DNA of 53,604 nucleotides from Pseudomonadota bacterium. GTDB lineage: Bacteria; Pseudomonadota; Alphaproteobacteria; Rhizobiales; Xanthobacteraceae. Positions 24,550 through 34,345 of the stretch are shown in pieces. Each line of letters opens with the position of its first letter. The stretch's first letter is position 1. The notes under the pieces were generated by a model, which made no database searches, had not been told where the DNA came from, and worked only from the letters and a program-made list of their open reading frames with translations. Where the stretch lies: the NCBI GenBank assembly GCA_018971625.1, contig JAGXAJ010000022.1:1-53604 (forward strand), given 5' to 3'. The position numbers were made by a program, and so were the translations under genes.

Positions 24550-25608
24550 GTGCTCGACGATCACGAACGCACAATGGCTTTCGCGGAGGTGGCGCTTGGC
24601 CAGATCAAGTCGCTGCGGCAGACCGCGATTCCGCGCAATTATGAAATCTGGTACGTCTACGCCACCAGATACAACCCCGCGCTCAACAAGATCATCAACG
24701 AAACGCTGACCCGCAACGGCAAGCTGACCGAATCAGATCTCGAGCAGATCTACGAAACCTGTCTTTCTCAAATCAAGACCACCGAGCGCATCGACAAGGT
24801 CGGCACCCGCGTCATCGGCGAGATCGACGACGTGATAGCCCTGATTGCCGACGCGCTGGGTATGTCGGCGAGCTACGACTCGAGCCTGTCGAACGCCGAG
24901 AAGAAGCTCGCCGTCGCCAAGAATCAAAACCAGATCAGGTCGATCATCGAAACGCTGGTGAAGTCCACGCGCGAAATGCGCGAGACCAACAAGAATCTGG
25001 AAGACCGGCTGCTGTTATCGAAGACCGAGATCAACAATCTGCAACAGAGCCTCGAGGCTATGAATGCGGAGAGCCTGACCGATCCATTGACTGGCCTCGG
25101 CAACCGCAAATATTTCGACCGTTCGATTGAAAGCGCCGTGCAGAAAGCGCTTGCCGATGGCGAGCCGCTTTCGCTTCTGATGTTCGATATCGATCACTTC
25201 AAGTCGTTCAACGATTCATACGGACATTTGACCGGTGATCAGGTGTTGCGTCTGGTCAGCCTGTCGCTGAAGCAGACCATCAAGGGTCAGGATATCACCG
25301 CGCGTTACGGCGGCGAGGAATTCGCGGTGGTGTTGCCGAATACCGCGCTGCGCCAGGCCCTGACGGTTGCCGATCACATCCGTCGCGCCGTGATGTCGAA
25401 GGAATTGAAGAAGAAGTCGACCGGAGAGATCCTCGGCCGCGTCACCATTTCGGTCGGAGTTTCCATCCTCAAGCCCGGCGATGTTGCCGATTCGCTGATC
25501 GAACGCGCCGATGCCTGCCTTTATGCCGCCAAACGCAACGGCCGGAACCGCGTAATCTGCGAAGCCGATCCGGAATATGTCACGGAAACCCAGAGCCAGG
25601 TGGCCTGA
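24550..25608 (+). CDS. GGDEF diguanylate cyclase
   Basis: A 352-residue protein predicted to make cyclic di-GMP from two GTP. Residues 1-165 are mostly helical with a likely coiled coil (LEDRLLLSKTEINNLQQSL) and no transmembrane segment, so it is cytoplasmic. The GGDEF domain begins at DPLTGLGNRKYFDRSI and carries FDIDHFKSFND and the active loop ARYGGEEFAVVLP. The inhibitory site, normally RxxD five residues before GGEEF, is KGQD, so product feedback may be weak. The start is GTG at 24550 (MLDDHERTMAFAEVALGQIK) with AAGAAG before it; an ATG eight codons on is possible. No EAL domain is present. Confidence 0.9.
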   Translation: MLDDHERTMAFAEVALGQIKSLRQTAIPRNYEIWYVYATRYNPALNKIINETLTRNGKLTESDLEQIYETCLSQIKTTERIDKVGTRVIGEIDDVIALIADALGMSASYDSSLSNAEKKLAVAKNQNQIRSIIETLVKSTREMRETNKNLEDRLLLSKTEINNLQQSLEAMNAESLTDPLTGLGNRKYFDRSIESAVQKALADGEPLSLLMFDIDHFKSFNDSYGHLTGDQVLRLVSLSLKQTIKGQDITARYGGEEFAVVLPNTALRQALTVADHIRRAVMSKELKKKSTGEILGRVTISVGVSILKPGDVADSLIERADACLYAAKRNGRNRVICEADPEYVTETQSQVA

Positions 25609-25715
25609 GCGTCTCTCTGCTTCACACCTCATGTGAGGGCGCGCTTCTGGCGCGCCACTTGAACCAGGCTGCGGCCGCCGGCAGGCCATCCTTCGAGACC
25701 CGGCCAAGATGCCGC

Positions 25716-26177
25716 TCAGGCGGAGGCATTCTTCTTTGCGGATTTCCTGACGGCTTTCTTCCCTGCGTTCCTGATTGCATGCTTCACCGCCTTCCCGGCC
25801 GCCGCTTTCTTCGCTGTGATTTTCCTGGCCGCTGTCTTCTTCACCTTCGGTTGCTTGCGCAGCGCTGCGCGTTGCGCGGCAGCCAACGATGCTCTTGCCC
25901 ACGCGGTCAAATCTTCGGGATCGTCGTATAGCCGTTCCGGCAGCTGCCAGTACGAGTTGACGGTAACTAGCGTGGCCCGGGTCTGATACTGAAACGGTTT
26001 GGAGCCCTCCGCCTCGAACTGCGGAATGGTCTGCTCATTGGCTCGCAAATAAAGGCCGCTGCGCAAGACGAGCGCAAAGTTAGTGGCGTCGGCGGAAATG
26101 CCGAAACCGGAGAACATTTGTCGGATTGTCACCGGCCCGAAATCCGCAAACAGATCGATCAGGAAATCACGATCCAT
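25716..26177 (-). CDS. TfoX N-terminal domain protein with Lys/Ala-rich tail
   Basis: A 153-residue protein. Residues 1-100 match the TfoX_N fold (DLFADFGPVTIRQMFSGFGI, LRSGLYLRANEQTI, YWQLPERLYDDPEDLTAWAR). The last 45 residues are a basic tail of repeated Lys-Lys-Ala motifs (VKKTAARKITAKKAAAG, KKAVRKSAKKNASA) resembling histone H1-like tails and likely to bind DNA or RNA nonspecifically. Gammaproteobacterial TfoX controls competence, but rhizobial members lack that context and their role is unknown. It sits 19 bases beyond the sufA stop on the same strand, so it may be read through from the SUF operon. Confidence 0.82.
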   Translation of the reverse strand: MDRDFLIDLFADFGPVTIRQMFSGFGISADATNFALVLRSGLYLRANEQTIPQFEAEGSKPFQYQTRATLVTVNSYWQLPERLYDDPEDLTAWARASLAAAQRAALRKQPKVKKTAARKITAKKAAAGKAVKHAIRNAGKKAVRKSAKKNASA

Positions 26178-26196
26178 CGCGGGTTCACCGCAGTCG

Positions 26197-26607
26197 TCAG
26201 CTGTCGACCTTGGCCGGCGTCAATTGTACCGATTCGCCACAGCCGCAGGCGCTGACCTGGTTCGGGTTGTTGAAGATGAACTGGGCCTGCATCTTGTCGA
26301 CCTTGTAATCCATCTCGGTGCCGAGCAGGAACAATACGGCCTTCGGGTCGACCAGTATCTTGACGCCCTTGTCCTCGACCACCTCGTCGGTCGGTCGCAC
26401 GTCATGGGCGTATTCGACCGTATAGGTCTGCCCGGCGCAGCCGCCGTTCTTGAGCCCGACCCGCAGGCCAACGATCTCGGAATCGGCGCGGTTTGTCAGT
26501 TCGGTGATCCGCTGCGCCGCAGCGTCGGTCAGCTTCATGACCTGCGGACGGGGCCGCGGCTTCGGTTTGGATGGCGGAGCGGGTGAGGCAGGTGTCATGT
26601 CAGTCAT
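26197..26607 (-). CDS. sufA: A-type iron-sulfur carrier, SufA/HesB family
   Basis: A 136-residue protein with a Pro/Lys-rich leader of about 22 residues and then the HesB/IscA fold. The three ligand cysteines are in LKNGGCAGQTY and the C-terminal SACGCGES. It accepts Fe-S clusters from the SufBCD scaffold and passes them to target enzymes in the cytoplasm. It is the last clear gene of the minus-strand suf cluster. Two in-frame ATGs (26607 and 26598) could start it. Confidence 0.92.
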   Translation of the reverse strand: MTDMTPASPAPPSKPKPRPRPQVMKLTDAAAQRITELTNRADSEIVGLRVGLKNGGCAGQTYTVEYAHDVRPTDEVVEDKGVKILVDPKAVLFLLGTEMDYKVDKMQAQFIFNNPNQVSACGCGESVQLTPAKVDS

Positions 26608-26675
26608 GTGGTCTATCCCAGCGGCAAATCAATGCCGATCATTGTGTGCTCTGAACCCATTAAACTCTTTCTTTC

Positions 26676-27047
26676 TCACCACATATTGAGGACGAGGCGC
26701 GCCTCGTCGCTCATCCGCTCCGGCGACCATGCAGGCTCCCACACCAGATTGACGTTGACCACGCCGACGCCGGGAACGCTGGCGACCGCGTTTTCCACCA
26801 TCTGGGGCATTTCCCCGGCCGACGGACAATTCGGCGAGGTCAACGTCATCATGACGTCGACGCCGCGGTCGTCGTTCAGCTCGACCTTGTAGATCAGGCC
26901 GAGCTCATAGATATCGGCCGGTATTTCCGGGTCAAACACCGTCTTCAGCGCCGCGACGATCTCGCCGCTGAGACGTTCGGTCTCCTCCGGAGCGAGTTCC
27001 GACTGCGTTTTCATATTGCTGGCCTGGACTGCAGCCGCGCCGGTCAT
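26676..27047 (-). CDS. sufT: SUF system protein SufT (MIP18/DUF59 family)
   Basis: A 123-residue MIP18-family protein: EIVAALKTVFDPEIPADIYELGLIYKVE then VDVMMTLTSPNCPSAGEMPQ and VNLVWEPAWSPERMS. The conserved cysteine in SPNCPSAG is the residue linked with Fe-S binding in this family. SufT helps cluster maturation, especially under iron limitation. ATG at 27047 overlaps the sufS stop as ATGA, which indicates translational coupling; the longer frame to 27176 is only a sufS shadow. Confidence 0.9.
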   Translation of the reverse strand: MTGAAAVQASNMKTQSELAPEETERLSGEIVAALKTVFDPEIPADIYELGLIYKVELNDDRGVDVMMTLTSPNCPSAGEMPQMVENAVASVPGVGVVNVNLVWEPAWSPERMSDEARLVLNMW

Positions 27048-28288
27048 GAAAACAATTCTCCTGCCTTGATGAGCGCCTGCGCCAATTGGTCGACTTCTCC
27101 CTTGGTATTGTACATCCCGAACGAGGCGCGACAGGTCGCCGTCACGTTGAACCGCTCCAAAAGCGGCATCACGCAATGGGTGCCGGCGCGCACCGCGATG
27201 CCCTGCCGGTCGATCACGGTCGCGACATCGTGGGGATGCGCGCCCTTCATTTCGAACGAGATCACCGGTCCCTTGTTGCGCGCGCTGCCGATTAGCCGCA
27301 GCGAATTGATTTCGCGCAATCTGCTCTCCGCGTAGGTCAAAAGATCATGCTCGTGAGCGGCAATGCGCTCCTTGCCGATCGAATTGACGTAATCGATCGC
27401 TGCGCCGAAACCGATCGCCTGGACGATCGCCGGCGTGCCCGCTTCGAATTTGTGCGGCGGATCGCCATAGGAGACCCAATCCCGGGCCACTTCGCGAATC
27501 ATCTCGCCGCCGCCGTTGTAGGGCCGCATCGCCACCAGATGTTCATGCTTGGCGTAGAGCGCACCGATGCCGCTCGGGCCATAGACCTTGTGCCCCGTGA
27601 AAACATAGAAATCGCAATCGATATCCCTGACATCGATCGGCAGATGCACGGCCGCCTGGCTGCCGTCGACCAGCACGGGGATGCCGCGGGCATGAGCGAT
27701 CTTCACCACGTCCTTCACCGGCACGATGGTGCCAAGTGCGTTCGACATCTGGGTGATCGCCACCAGCTTGGTGCGCGGGGTCAGAAGCTTTTCGAACTCC
27801 TCGATCAGGAAATTGCCCTCGTCGTCGACCGGAGCCCATTTGATGACAGCGCCATAACGCTCCCTGAGGAAATGCCACGGCACGATGTTGGAATGGTGCT
27901 CCATGATCGAGAGGACGATCTCGTCGCCCCGCCCGATATTCGGCTCGCCCCAGGACGACGCCACGAGGTTGATTGCCTCGGTGGCATTGCGGGTAAAAAC
28001 GATCTCCTCGTTGCGGCGAGCGTTGAGGAATTGCGCCACCTTCGCCCGGCCACCCTCATAGGCTTCGGTTGCCGCGTTGGCGAGGTAGTGGAGCCCCCGA
28101 TGCACGTTGGCGTATTCGCTCTTGTAGGCCTGCGTCATGCGGTCGAGCACCGCATTGGGCTTCTGGGCGGAAGCGGCGTTGTCGAGATAGACCAGCGGCT
28201 TGTCATAGATCTTGAGCGACAGCGCCGGGAAATCCTCCCGCACTTTCGCTATATCGTATGAACCATTCAGGACCGCCGGATGCATCAT
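27044..28288 (-). CDS. sufS: Cysteine desulfurase SufS
   Basis: A 414-residue PLP enzyme that takes sulfur from cysteine as a persulfide for cluster assembly. VYLDNAASAQKPNAVL, NVHRGLHYLANAATEAYE, EHHSNIVPWH, and the PLP lysine in FTGHKVYGPSGIGALYAK are seen. The persulfide cysteine is in RAGTHCVMPLLERF, the group II (SufS/CsdA) form, unlike the desulfurase at the head of the operon. ATG at 28288 overlaps the sufD stop as TGATG; a second ATG at 28285 is possible. No SufE is visible in the window. Confidence 0.95.
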   Translation of the reverse strand: MMHPAVLNGSYDIAKVREDFPALSLKIYDKPLVYLDNAASAQKPNAVLDRMTQAYKSEYANVHRGLHYLANAATEAYEGGRAKVAQFLNARRNEEIVFTRNATEAINLVASSWGEPNIGRGDEIVLSIMEHHSNIVPWHFLRERYGAVIKWAPVDDEGNFLIEEFEKLLTPRTKLVAITQMSNALGTIVPVKDVVKIAHARGIPVLVDGSQAAVHLPIDVRDIDCDFYVFTGHKVYGPSGIGALYAKHEHLVAMRPYNGGGEMIREVARDWVSYGDPPHKFEAGTPAIVQAIGFGAAIDYVNSIGKERIAAHEHDLLTYAESRLREINSLRLIGSARNKGPVISFEMKGAHPHDVATVIDRQGIAVRAGTHCVMPLLERFNVTATCRASFGMYNTKGEVDQLAQALIKAGELFS

Positions 28289-29613
28289 CAACTCCGCGCC
28301 GCCAGCCAGCGCTCGGCGGCTGAGATCGCAAGTCCCCGCAAGTCATCACTGGCGATCTGCTCGATTGCCTCGCCGACGAAAGCCTGGATCAGCAGCGCCT
28401 GCGCTTCCTTCTCCGACAGACCGCGCGCCCGCAGATAGAACAACAGGCTTTCATCGAGCGCGCCGGTGGTGGCGCCATGGCCGCAGGCCACGTCGTCGGC
28501 GAATATCTCGAGCTCCGGCTTGTTGTCGGCTTCGGCGTCGTCGGACAGCAACAACGCCCTCGTCATCATCCTGGCGTCGGTCTTCTGCGCCTTGGGCCGG
28601 ACAATGATGCGGCCCTGAAACACCGAATGCCCGCGATCATCGACCACCGCCCGGAAAATCTCGTGGCTCGTGCCGTTCGGCACTGCGTGATCCAGGAACA
28701 GCGTGGTGTCGGCATGCTGCCGGCCGTTGAGCAGGTTGACACCGCTGGTTTCGACGCGGGAATGCTCGCCAGCCACTGCGATTACAGCCTGATAACGGCT
28801 GACATTGCCGCCGCTGGTCATACCGAACGTGTTGAAATGTGCGTGCGCACCGAGCGTCACGACGGCAGCGCAAATATTGAACGCCTCGCGACTATCCTCG
28901 ATCAGCCGGACATGATCGAGCCGCGCGCCGTCGCCGACCGTAAGCAGCAGGGAATCATGGACCTGATAGGCCTTGACGCCGTCGGCGCCGATATAGCTTT
29001 CCACCAGTGTCGCACCAGCAGTCTTGCCGAGCTTCAACAGCGAACGCGTGAACATCGCGAGCGGCTGCGCGGCAGTGGCGATATGAACGATGTGCAGGGG
29101 TTTCGTCAGCACGACGCCGTCGGCGACCTCGATCACAAGACCATCCGTCATCATCGCACTGTTCAGCGCAACCATCGGGTCGGAACTGTCGGGCGACAAC
29201 AATTGCGCCTGCAACGCGGCATCACCGGCTTCCAGCACCTCGCGAAGCGTACGAACGGAAAGTCCCTGTTCGAAATCGTCCGTGTCGGACAGCTGTGCCG
29301 CGAACACACCATCGACCAGCACCAGCCGGCGCGCGCCTGCGATAGCGTGCGGCTTCAACGCGGAGCCGGCACGCTTGACCGCCGCCGCATCGGGCGCAGG
29401 CGCGGGCGGCAGCACTTCGCGCATCAGCACGCGCAAGTCGGTGTATTTCCAGTCCTCGATCCGCCGATGCGGCAGACCGGCTCGCTCATAGATCTCGAAC
29501 GCCTGTTGGCGCGCGTCAGCGACCTTGCCGCCGCCGGGCAGACGATCGCGCGCGACGTCGAAGATATCGCTCAGCGCGCGGCCGGTTTCGGTTTTTGCCA
29601 CTACCAGGTTCAT
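28288..29613 (-). CDS. sufD: Fe-S assembly scaffold protein SufD
   Basis: A 441-residue partner of SufB in the SufBC2D scaffold complex. The N-terminal helical part includes GLPHRRIEDWKYTDLRVLM, a standard SufD motif. The beta-helix core has VVTLGAHAHFNTFGMTSGGNVSRY and GQHADTTLFLDHAVPNGTSHE-like segments; the C-terminus reads FADDVACGHGATTGALDESLLFYLRARGLSEKEA, with the CGHGAT motif. It overlaps sufS and is 16 bases from sufC. Confidence 0.94.
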   Translation of the reverse strand: MNLVVAKTETGRALSDIFDVARDRLPGGGKVADARQQAFEIYERAGLPHRRIEDWKYTDLRVLMREVLPPAPAPDAAAVKRAGSALKPHAIAGARRLVLVDGVFAAQLSDTDDFEQGLSVRTLREVLEAGDAALQAQLLSPDSSDPMVALNSAMMTDGLVIEVADGVVLTKPLHIVHIATAAQPLAMFTRSLLKLGKTAGATLVESYIGADGVKAYQVHDSLLLTVGDGARLDHVRLIEDSREAFNICAAVVTLGAHAHFNTFGMTSGGNVSRYQAVIAVAGEHSRVETSGVNLLNGRQHADTTLFLDHAVPNGTSHEIFRAVVDDRGHSVFQGRIIVRPKAQKTDARMMTRALLLSDDAEADNKPELEIFADDVACGHGATTGALDESLLFYLRARGLSEKEAQALLIQAFVGEAIEQIASDDLRGLAISAAERWLAARS

Positions 29614-29629
29614 CTTTTATTCCGCTGCG

Positions 29630-30382
29630 TCAGGCTGCGTCTTCGAACTGGGCATAACCCGAAGCCTCGAGCTCCAGCGCCAGTTCCTTGCCGCCGCTCT
29701 TCACGACACGACCCTTCGACATCACATGCACCACATCGGGCACGATGTAATTCAAGAGCCGCTGATAGTGCGTGATCACCACCATGGCGCGCTCGGGCGA
29801 GCGCAGCGCATTGACGCCGTCGGCGGCGACCCGCAGCGCGTCGATGTCGAGACCGGAATCCATTTCGTCGAGAATGCAGAGGCTCGGCTCAAACAGCGCC
29901 ATCTGCAGAATTTCATTGCGCTTCTTCTCACCGCCGGAGAAGCCGACATTGACGCCACGCTTGAGCATATCCATGGGAATATTGAGCGAGCCAGCAACGC
30001 TGCGCATCTTCTTGAGAAAATCCGGCACCAGGAATTCCGCTTCGCCGCGCGCCTTACGCTGGGCGTTCAGCGCGGTGCGTAGAAAATTGATGGTCGTCAC
30101 GCCTGGAATTTCGACCGGATACTGGAACGCGAGGAACACGCCCTTGACGGCGCGCTCGTCGGGCGACATTTCCAGCAGATCTTCGCCCTTGAACAGGATT
30201 TCGCCGCCGGTGACTTCGTAGCCTGGCTTGCCGGCGATGACATGGGAGAGCGTCGACTTTCCGGAGCCGTTCGGCCCCATGATCGCATGCACTTCGCCCG
30301 CGTTCACGGTGAGCGAAAGCCCGTGGAGAATTTCACGCTCGTCGACACGGACCTGCAGATCTTTCACTTCAAGCAATGACAT
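29630..30382 (-). CDS. sufC: Fe-S assembly ATPase SufC
   Basis: A 250-residue ABC-type ATPase driving the SufBCD scaffold, cytoplasmic and not a transporter. Walker A is IMGPNGSGKSTL, the Q-loop region is FLAFQYPVEIPGV, the signature is GFSGGEKKRNEI and Walker B is LCILDEMDSGLDIDA. The start is MSLLEVKDLQVRV at 30382 (a second ATG lies one codon before it). The upstream frame to 30748 overlaps sufB and is not coding. Confidence 0.95.
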   Translation of the reverse strand: MSLLEVKDLQVRVDEREILHGLSLTVNAGEVHAIMGPNGSGKSTLSHVIAGKPGYEVTGGEILFKGEDLLEMSPDERAVKGVFLAFQYPVEIPGVTTINFLRTALNAQRKARGEAEFLVPDFLKKMRSVAGSLNIPMDMLKRGVNVGFSGGEKKRNEILQMALFEPSLCILDEMDSGLDIDALRVAADGVNALRSPERAMVVITHYQRLLNYIVPDVVHVMSKGRVVKSGGKELALELEASGYAQFEDAA

Positions 30383-30498
30383 CATCTTTTTCCGTTTATG
30401 CCTCGTCCGAGCAGCGGCCGGGCGTTTCGCAGGATAGATAAAAAATCCCCGACGTCCTTTGAGACGGCCGCTGGCGCAACCCCCCTCAGGATAGTCTC

Positions 30499-31998
30499 CT
30501 AGCCAACCGATCCCTCCAGCGAGATCGAAATCAGCTTCTGCGCTTCGACCGCAAATTCCATCGGCAGTTGCTGCAGGACGTCCTTGACGAAACCGTTGAC
30601 CACAAGGCCGACGGCCTCCTCCTGTGTCAGTCCCCGTTGCACGCAATAGAACAGCACGTCCTCGGAGATCTTCGAGGTGGTGGCTTCGTGCTCGAACAGT
30701 GCCGATGAATTCTTGGCTTCGACATAGGGCACGGTATGCGCACCGCATTTGTCACCGATCAGAAGCGAATCGCAGGCGGTGAAATTGCGCGCGCCGGTCG
30801 CCTTGCGGTGCGCGGTGACGAGACCGCGATAGGTATTTTGCGACACGCCGGCAGCGATGCCCTTGGAGATGATCCGGCTCGTGGTGTTCTTGCCGAGATG
30901 GATCATCTTGGTGCCGGAATCGACCTGCTGGTGGCCGTTCGAGATCGCAACCGAATAGAACTCGCCGCGCGAATTGTCGCCGCGCAGGATGCAACTCGGG
31001 TATTTCCAGGTAATCGCCGAGCCGGTCTCGACCTGCGTCCAGGAAATCTTGGAATTGTTGCCGCGGCAATCACCGCGCTTGGTGACGAAATTGTAGATAC
31101 CGCCGACTCCTTCGGAGTTGCCCGGGTACCAGTTTTGCACCGTGGAATATTTGATCTCGGCATCGTCAAGCGTGACTAATTCGACCACCGCGGCGTGCAA
31201 CTGGTTTTCGTCGCGCTGCGGCGCGGTGCAGCCCTCGAGGTAGCTGACATAGGCGCCCTTGTCGGCGATGATCAGCGTACGCTCGAACTGGCCGGTATTG
31301 CGCTCGTTGATGCGGAAATAGGTTGACAACTCCATCGGGCAACGCACGCCGGGCGGCACGTAAACGAACGAGCCGTCGGAGAACACCGCCGAGTTCAGCG
31401 TCGCGAAATAATTGTCCGATGTCGGCACGACCGAGCCGAGATATTTCTTGACGAGTTCGGGATGCTCGCGGATCGCCTCCGAGATCGGCATGAAGATCAC
31501 GCCGGCCTTCTTCAGTTCCTTCTGGAAGGTGGTCGCAACGGAAACGGAATCGAATACGGCGTCCACCGCGATCTTGCGCTGGCCCGATCCTTCTTCGCCC
31601 TCCGGCGGCCGCACCACGCCTTCGAGGACCTCGACTTCGCGCAGGGGAATACCGAGCTTTTCGTAGGTCTTCAGAATTTCCGGATCGATTTCGTCGAGCG
31701 ACGATACCGTCTTCTTCGCCTTCGGCGCCGAGTAGTAATAGAGATCCTGGTAATCGATCTTCGGATAATTGACCCGCGCCCATTTCGGCTCGGTCATGGT
31801 CAACCAGCGCCGATAGGCTTCCAGTCGCCACTCCAGCATCCAGGCCGGCTCGTTCTTTTTCGCCGAAATGAAGCGGACGGTATCTTCCGACAGGCCTTTG
31901 GGGGCCTTGTCCGACTCTATGAGAGTCTCGAATCCATATCGATACTGGTCGACGTCGATCCGGCGAACCCGATCGACCGTCTCTTGTACGGCAGCCAT
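30499..31998 (-). CDS. sufB: Fe-S assembly scaffold protein SufB
   Basis: A 499-residue scaffold on which clusters are built with sulfur from SufS. Typical stretches are [93 protein letters not shown] and [17 protein letters not shown]. These include the conserved cysteines used in assembly. ATG at 31998 has a fine GGAGG site; the longer frame to 32253 is the shadow of the desulfurase. A 113-base gap without a gene separates it from sufC. Confidence 0.95.
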   Translation of the reverse strand: MAAVQETVDRVRRIDVDQYRYGFETLIESDKAPKGLSEDTVRFISAKKNEPAWMLEWRLEAYRRWLTMTEPKWARVNYPKIDYQDLYYYSAPKAKKTVSSLDEIDPEILKTYEKLGIPLREVEVLEGVVRPPEGEEGSGQRKIAVDAVFDSVSVATTFQKELKKAGVIFMPISEAIREHPELVKKYLGSVVPTSDNYFATLNSAVFSDGSFVYVPPGVRCPMELSTYFRINERNTGQFERTLIIADKGAYVSYLEGCTAPQRDENQLHAAVVELVTLDDAEIKYSTVQNWYPGNSEGVGGIYNFVTKRGDCRGNNSKISWTQVETGSAITWKYPSCILRGDNSRGEFYSVAISNGHQQVDSGTKMIHLGKNTTSRIISKGIAAGVSQNTYRGLVTAHRKATGARNFTACDSLLIGDKCGAHTVPYVEAKNSSALFEHEATTSKISEDVLFYCVQRGLTQEEAVGLVVNGFVKDVLQQLPMEFAVEAQKLISISLEGSVG

Positions 31999-32083
31999 TC
32001 CAACCTCCGCTCGCGGTTTCAAGGACCGCGGTGGATCAATTCTAAAAACTCTATTACACCGTCCCTGCGAGGAAATCACCTGC

Positions 32084-33250
32084 TTAGAATCGTTCAAGCC
32101 GTGTTTCGTCGCTATCCTTAAGTAGGCTGCCTGTGAGCGTTCGCCAAGCCTCCAGGCATCGATTGATGTCTGCGCTGGAGGTGGACCAGCCCAGACTGAG
32201 CCGCACGGCGCCTTGGGCGATTTCGGGGTCGAAACCCATGGCTTCCAGCACATGGGACGGCTGCACCTTCCCCGACGAGCAGGCGGAACCCGAAGATACC
32301 GCGATGCCGGCCAGATCGAAGCCGATCACGGCGGTTTCAGCCTTGAGGCGGGGTACCGTAAAGAGAATGGTATTGGGCAACCGCTTCGTATCATCGGAGA
32401 ATACAATCATACCGGAAGTCTGTCGCAGTCCCTGCTCAAGCCGGTTCCGCAAACCTTCGAGACGCCCTGCGTCGTCTGACAGCGTGCCCGTGGCCGCCTT
32501 CACCGCAGCACCGAAACCAGCAATGCCGGCAACGTTCTCGGTCCCTGCCCGCCGGCCCAGTTCCTGTCCGCCGCCGCGCAGCAGCGGTTCAAAGCCCTGC
32601 AGCCCTTCGGCCAACACGACGGCGCCGGCGCCTTGGGGACCGCCGATCTTGTGCGCCGACAGGGTGAGCAAATCGGCTTTCAGCACATTTATGTCGAGCG
32701 CGATCTTGCCGAGCGCCTGGATCGCATCGACGTGCAGGATCCCGCCCGCGGCATGAACAATCTCAGCCGCCTCCGGCACCGGCTGCACCGCACCCGTCTC
32801 ATTGTTGGCGAGCATGATCGACACCAGCGCCGGCGGCTTGCCGTCGAGTGCCGCCCGAAGTTGATCCAGATCCAGCACGCCTGAGCGGGTGACCCCGACG
32901 GCGCTGATCATGTCCGGCGAAAACCGCCCGCCCGCCAGCACCGACGGATGCTCAATCGCCGAGACCACCAGCCGTTCGGTTCCCGGCCCCGTGCTGTGCC
33001 GGAGCCCCGGTTTCAGCACCAGCACATTCGCTTCGGTGCCACCTGAGGTGAAAACGACGTTGCGCGGCAGGGCGCGGACGGCATTGGCGACCGCGGCGCG
33101 CGCCTCCTCCACCAGCCTGCGCGCCTGGCGGCCCTCCGCATGCACCGACGACGGATTGCCGCTGAGATCCAGCGCGGCGGCCATGGCCGCCCGGGCTTCG
33201 GACCGAAGCGGCGCGGTCGCATTCCAGTCGAGATAGACCCGGTCAGACAT
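32084..33250 (-). CDS. Cysteine desulfurase, NifS/IscS type
   Basis: A 388-residue PLP enzyme, first gene of the suf operon. [45 protein letters not shown], the PLP lysine in [16 protein letters not shown], and the cysteine in [15 protein letters not shown] mark group I (NifS/IscS). It is therefore distinct from the group II SufS at the other end of the cluster. Having both in one operon is usual in alphaproteobacteria. No RirA or IscR gene lies upstream within the window. Confidence 0.94.
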   Translation of the reverse strand: MSDRVYLDWNATAPLRSEARAAMAAALDLSGNPSSVHAEGRQARRLVEEARAAVANAVRALPRNVVFTSGGTEANVLVLKPGLRHSTGPGTERLVVSAIEHPSVLAGGRFSPDMISAVGVTRSGVLDLDQLRAALDGKPPALVSIMLANNETGAVQPVPEAAEIVHAAGGILHVDAIQALGKIALDINVLKADLLTLSAHKIGGPQGAGAVVLAEGLQGFEPLLRGGGQELGRRAGTENVAGIAGFGAAVKAATGTLSDDAGRLEGLRNRLEQGLRQTSGMIVFSDDTKRLPNTILFTVPRLKAETAVIGFDLAGIAVSSGSACSSGKVQPSHVLEAMGFDPEIAQGAVRLSLGWSTSSADINRCLEAWRTLTGSLLKDSDETRLERF

Positions 33251-33556
33251 AGATTTATTATATTACCGTTGCGATGTGCCGGCCCGAAGCCAGCGCTTCG
33301 AATGCGCTTTTCAACCATCTCGCCCGCCCTGACAATTGGCGATTGCAGCAGGCCGTGCAATCGCACGGCTAACGCGTTGAATGCATTGCCGGATGTTCAA
33401 GAAGCTTGCTTTTCGCCCCTCGCCTCATGTTAGAACGCGGCCACCAGTTCATGCGTTTGCACAGCGCCAAGCGGCCCGATCACCCGTTCTCTGCGAGGGT
33501 CCTCTGAAGCCAGATGGAGCCTGAGTTGAATCGGTCGATTACCTTGGGGATCATCA
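33251..33556. other. Divergent promoter region of the suf operon and a hydrolase
   Basis: About 306 bases between divergent genes. It begins AT-rich next to the desulfurase start (TTATTATATTACC), suiting a promoter. I looked for iron-control and IscR/RirA-type dyads and found only half-matches, so I claim none. Confidence 0.4.
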
Positions 33557-34204
33557 ATGCCTGAAGTCATTTTCACCGGCCCCGCGGGCCGCCTCGAGGG
33601 CCGCTATCATCCGGCCAAACAGAAGAACTCGCCGATCGCGATGATACTGCATCCCCATCCGCAGTTTCACGGCACGATGAACCACCAGATCGTCTATCAG
33701 TGCTATTACGCCTTCGCACATCGCGGCTTTTCCGTGCTGCGCTTCAATTTTCGCGGCGTCGGCCGCAGCCAGGGCTCGTTCGATCACGGCACCGGCGAAT
33801 TGTCGGATGCGGCTTCGGCGCTAGACTGGGCACAGACCATCAATCCCGAAGCACGCGCCTGCTGGGTGGCCGGATTTTCGTTCGGCGCCTGGATCGGTAT
33901 GCAGCTCTTGATGCGCCGCCCCGAGGTCGAAGGCTTCATTTCGATCGCGCCGCCCGCAAATCTCTATGACTTCTCGTTCCTGGCACCCTGCCCGTCGTCG
34001 GGCCTGATCGTGCACGGCGAAAAGGACGCGGTGGTGCCGCCCAAGGACGTCAACACGCTTGTCGAGAAGCTCAAGACCCAGAAGGGCATCGTGATCGATC
34101 AGCAGATCATCCCGGGCGCCAATCATTTCTTCGATGGCAAGCTGCAGCCGCTGATGGAAACAGTGACGGGTTATCTCGACATGCGGCTCGCCAACGTCCG
34201 CTAA
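33557..34204 (+). CDS. Alpha/beta hydrolase
   Basis: A 215-residue compact serine hydrolase. MILHPHPQFHGTMNHQIVY is the family's oxyanion strand region, FSVLRFNFRGVGRSQGSFDHG follows, and the nucleophile elbow is VAGFSFGAWIGMQL. The acid is in VHGEKDAVVPPKDV and the histidine in IPGANHFFDGKL. This short form, with HPHP..GT.. near the start, is frequent in proteobacteria and is annotated only as a hydrolase; the substrate is unknown. It is complete and divergent from the suf operon. Confidence 0.88.
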   Translation: MPEVIFTGPAGRLEGRYHPAKQKNSPIAMILHPHPQFHGTMNHQIVYQCYYAFAHRGFSVLRFNFRGVGRSQGSFDHGTGELSDAASALDWAQTINPEARACWVAGFSFGAWIGMQLLMRRPEVEGFISIAPPANLYDFSFLAPCPSSGLIVHGEKDAVVPPKDVNTLVEKLKTQKGIVIDQQIIPGANHFFDGKLQPLMETVTGYLDMRLANVR

Positions 34205-34345
34205 AATAGCTGCAGGATGCGCGGCGTAGCGTGGTTCAGGCCGCGGGCTTCAGCATGTGCGCGTTGTGGCGGTCAAGGAACGTGCGCGACGCCGGGTCTG
34301 GCGTGTGGAGGCGGATCGACGTGAAACGCTCCGAGGCCGTTGCGC

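Noticed and set aside
33251..33556. Iron-responsive (Irr/RirA) operator before the suf operon
   Set aside because: Only half-site-like matches such as TTAGAA were found, with no symmetric partner.
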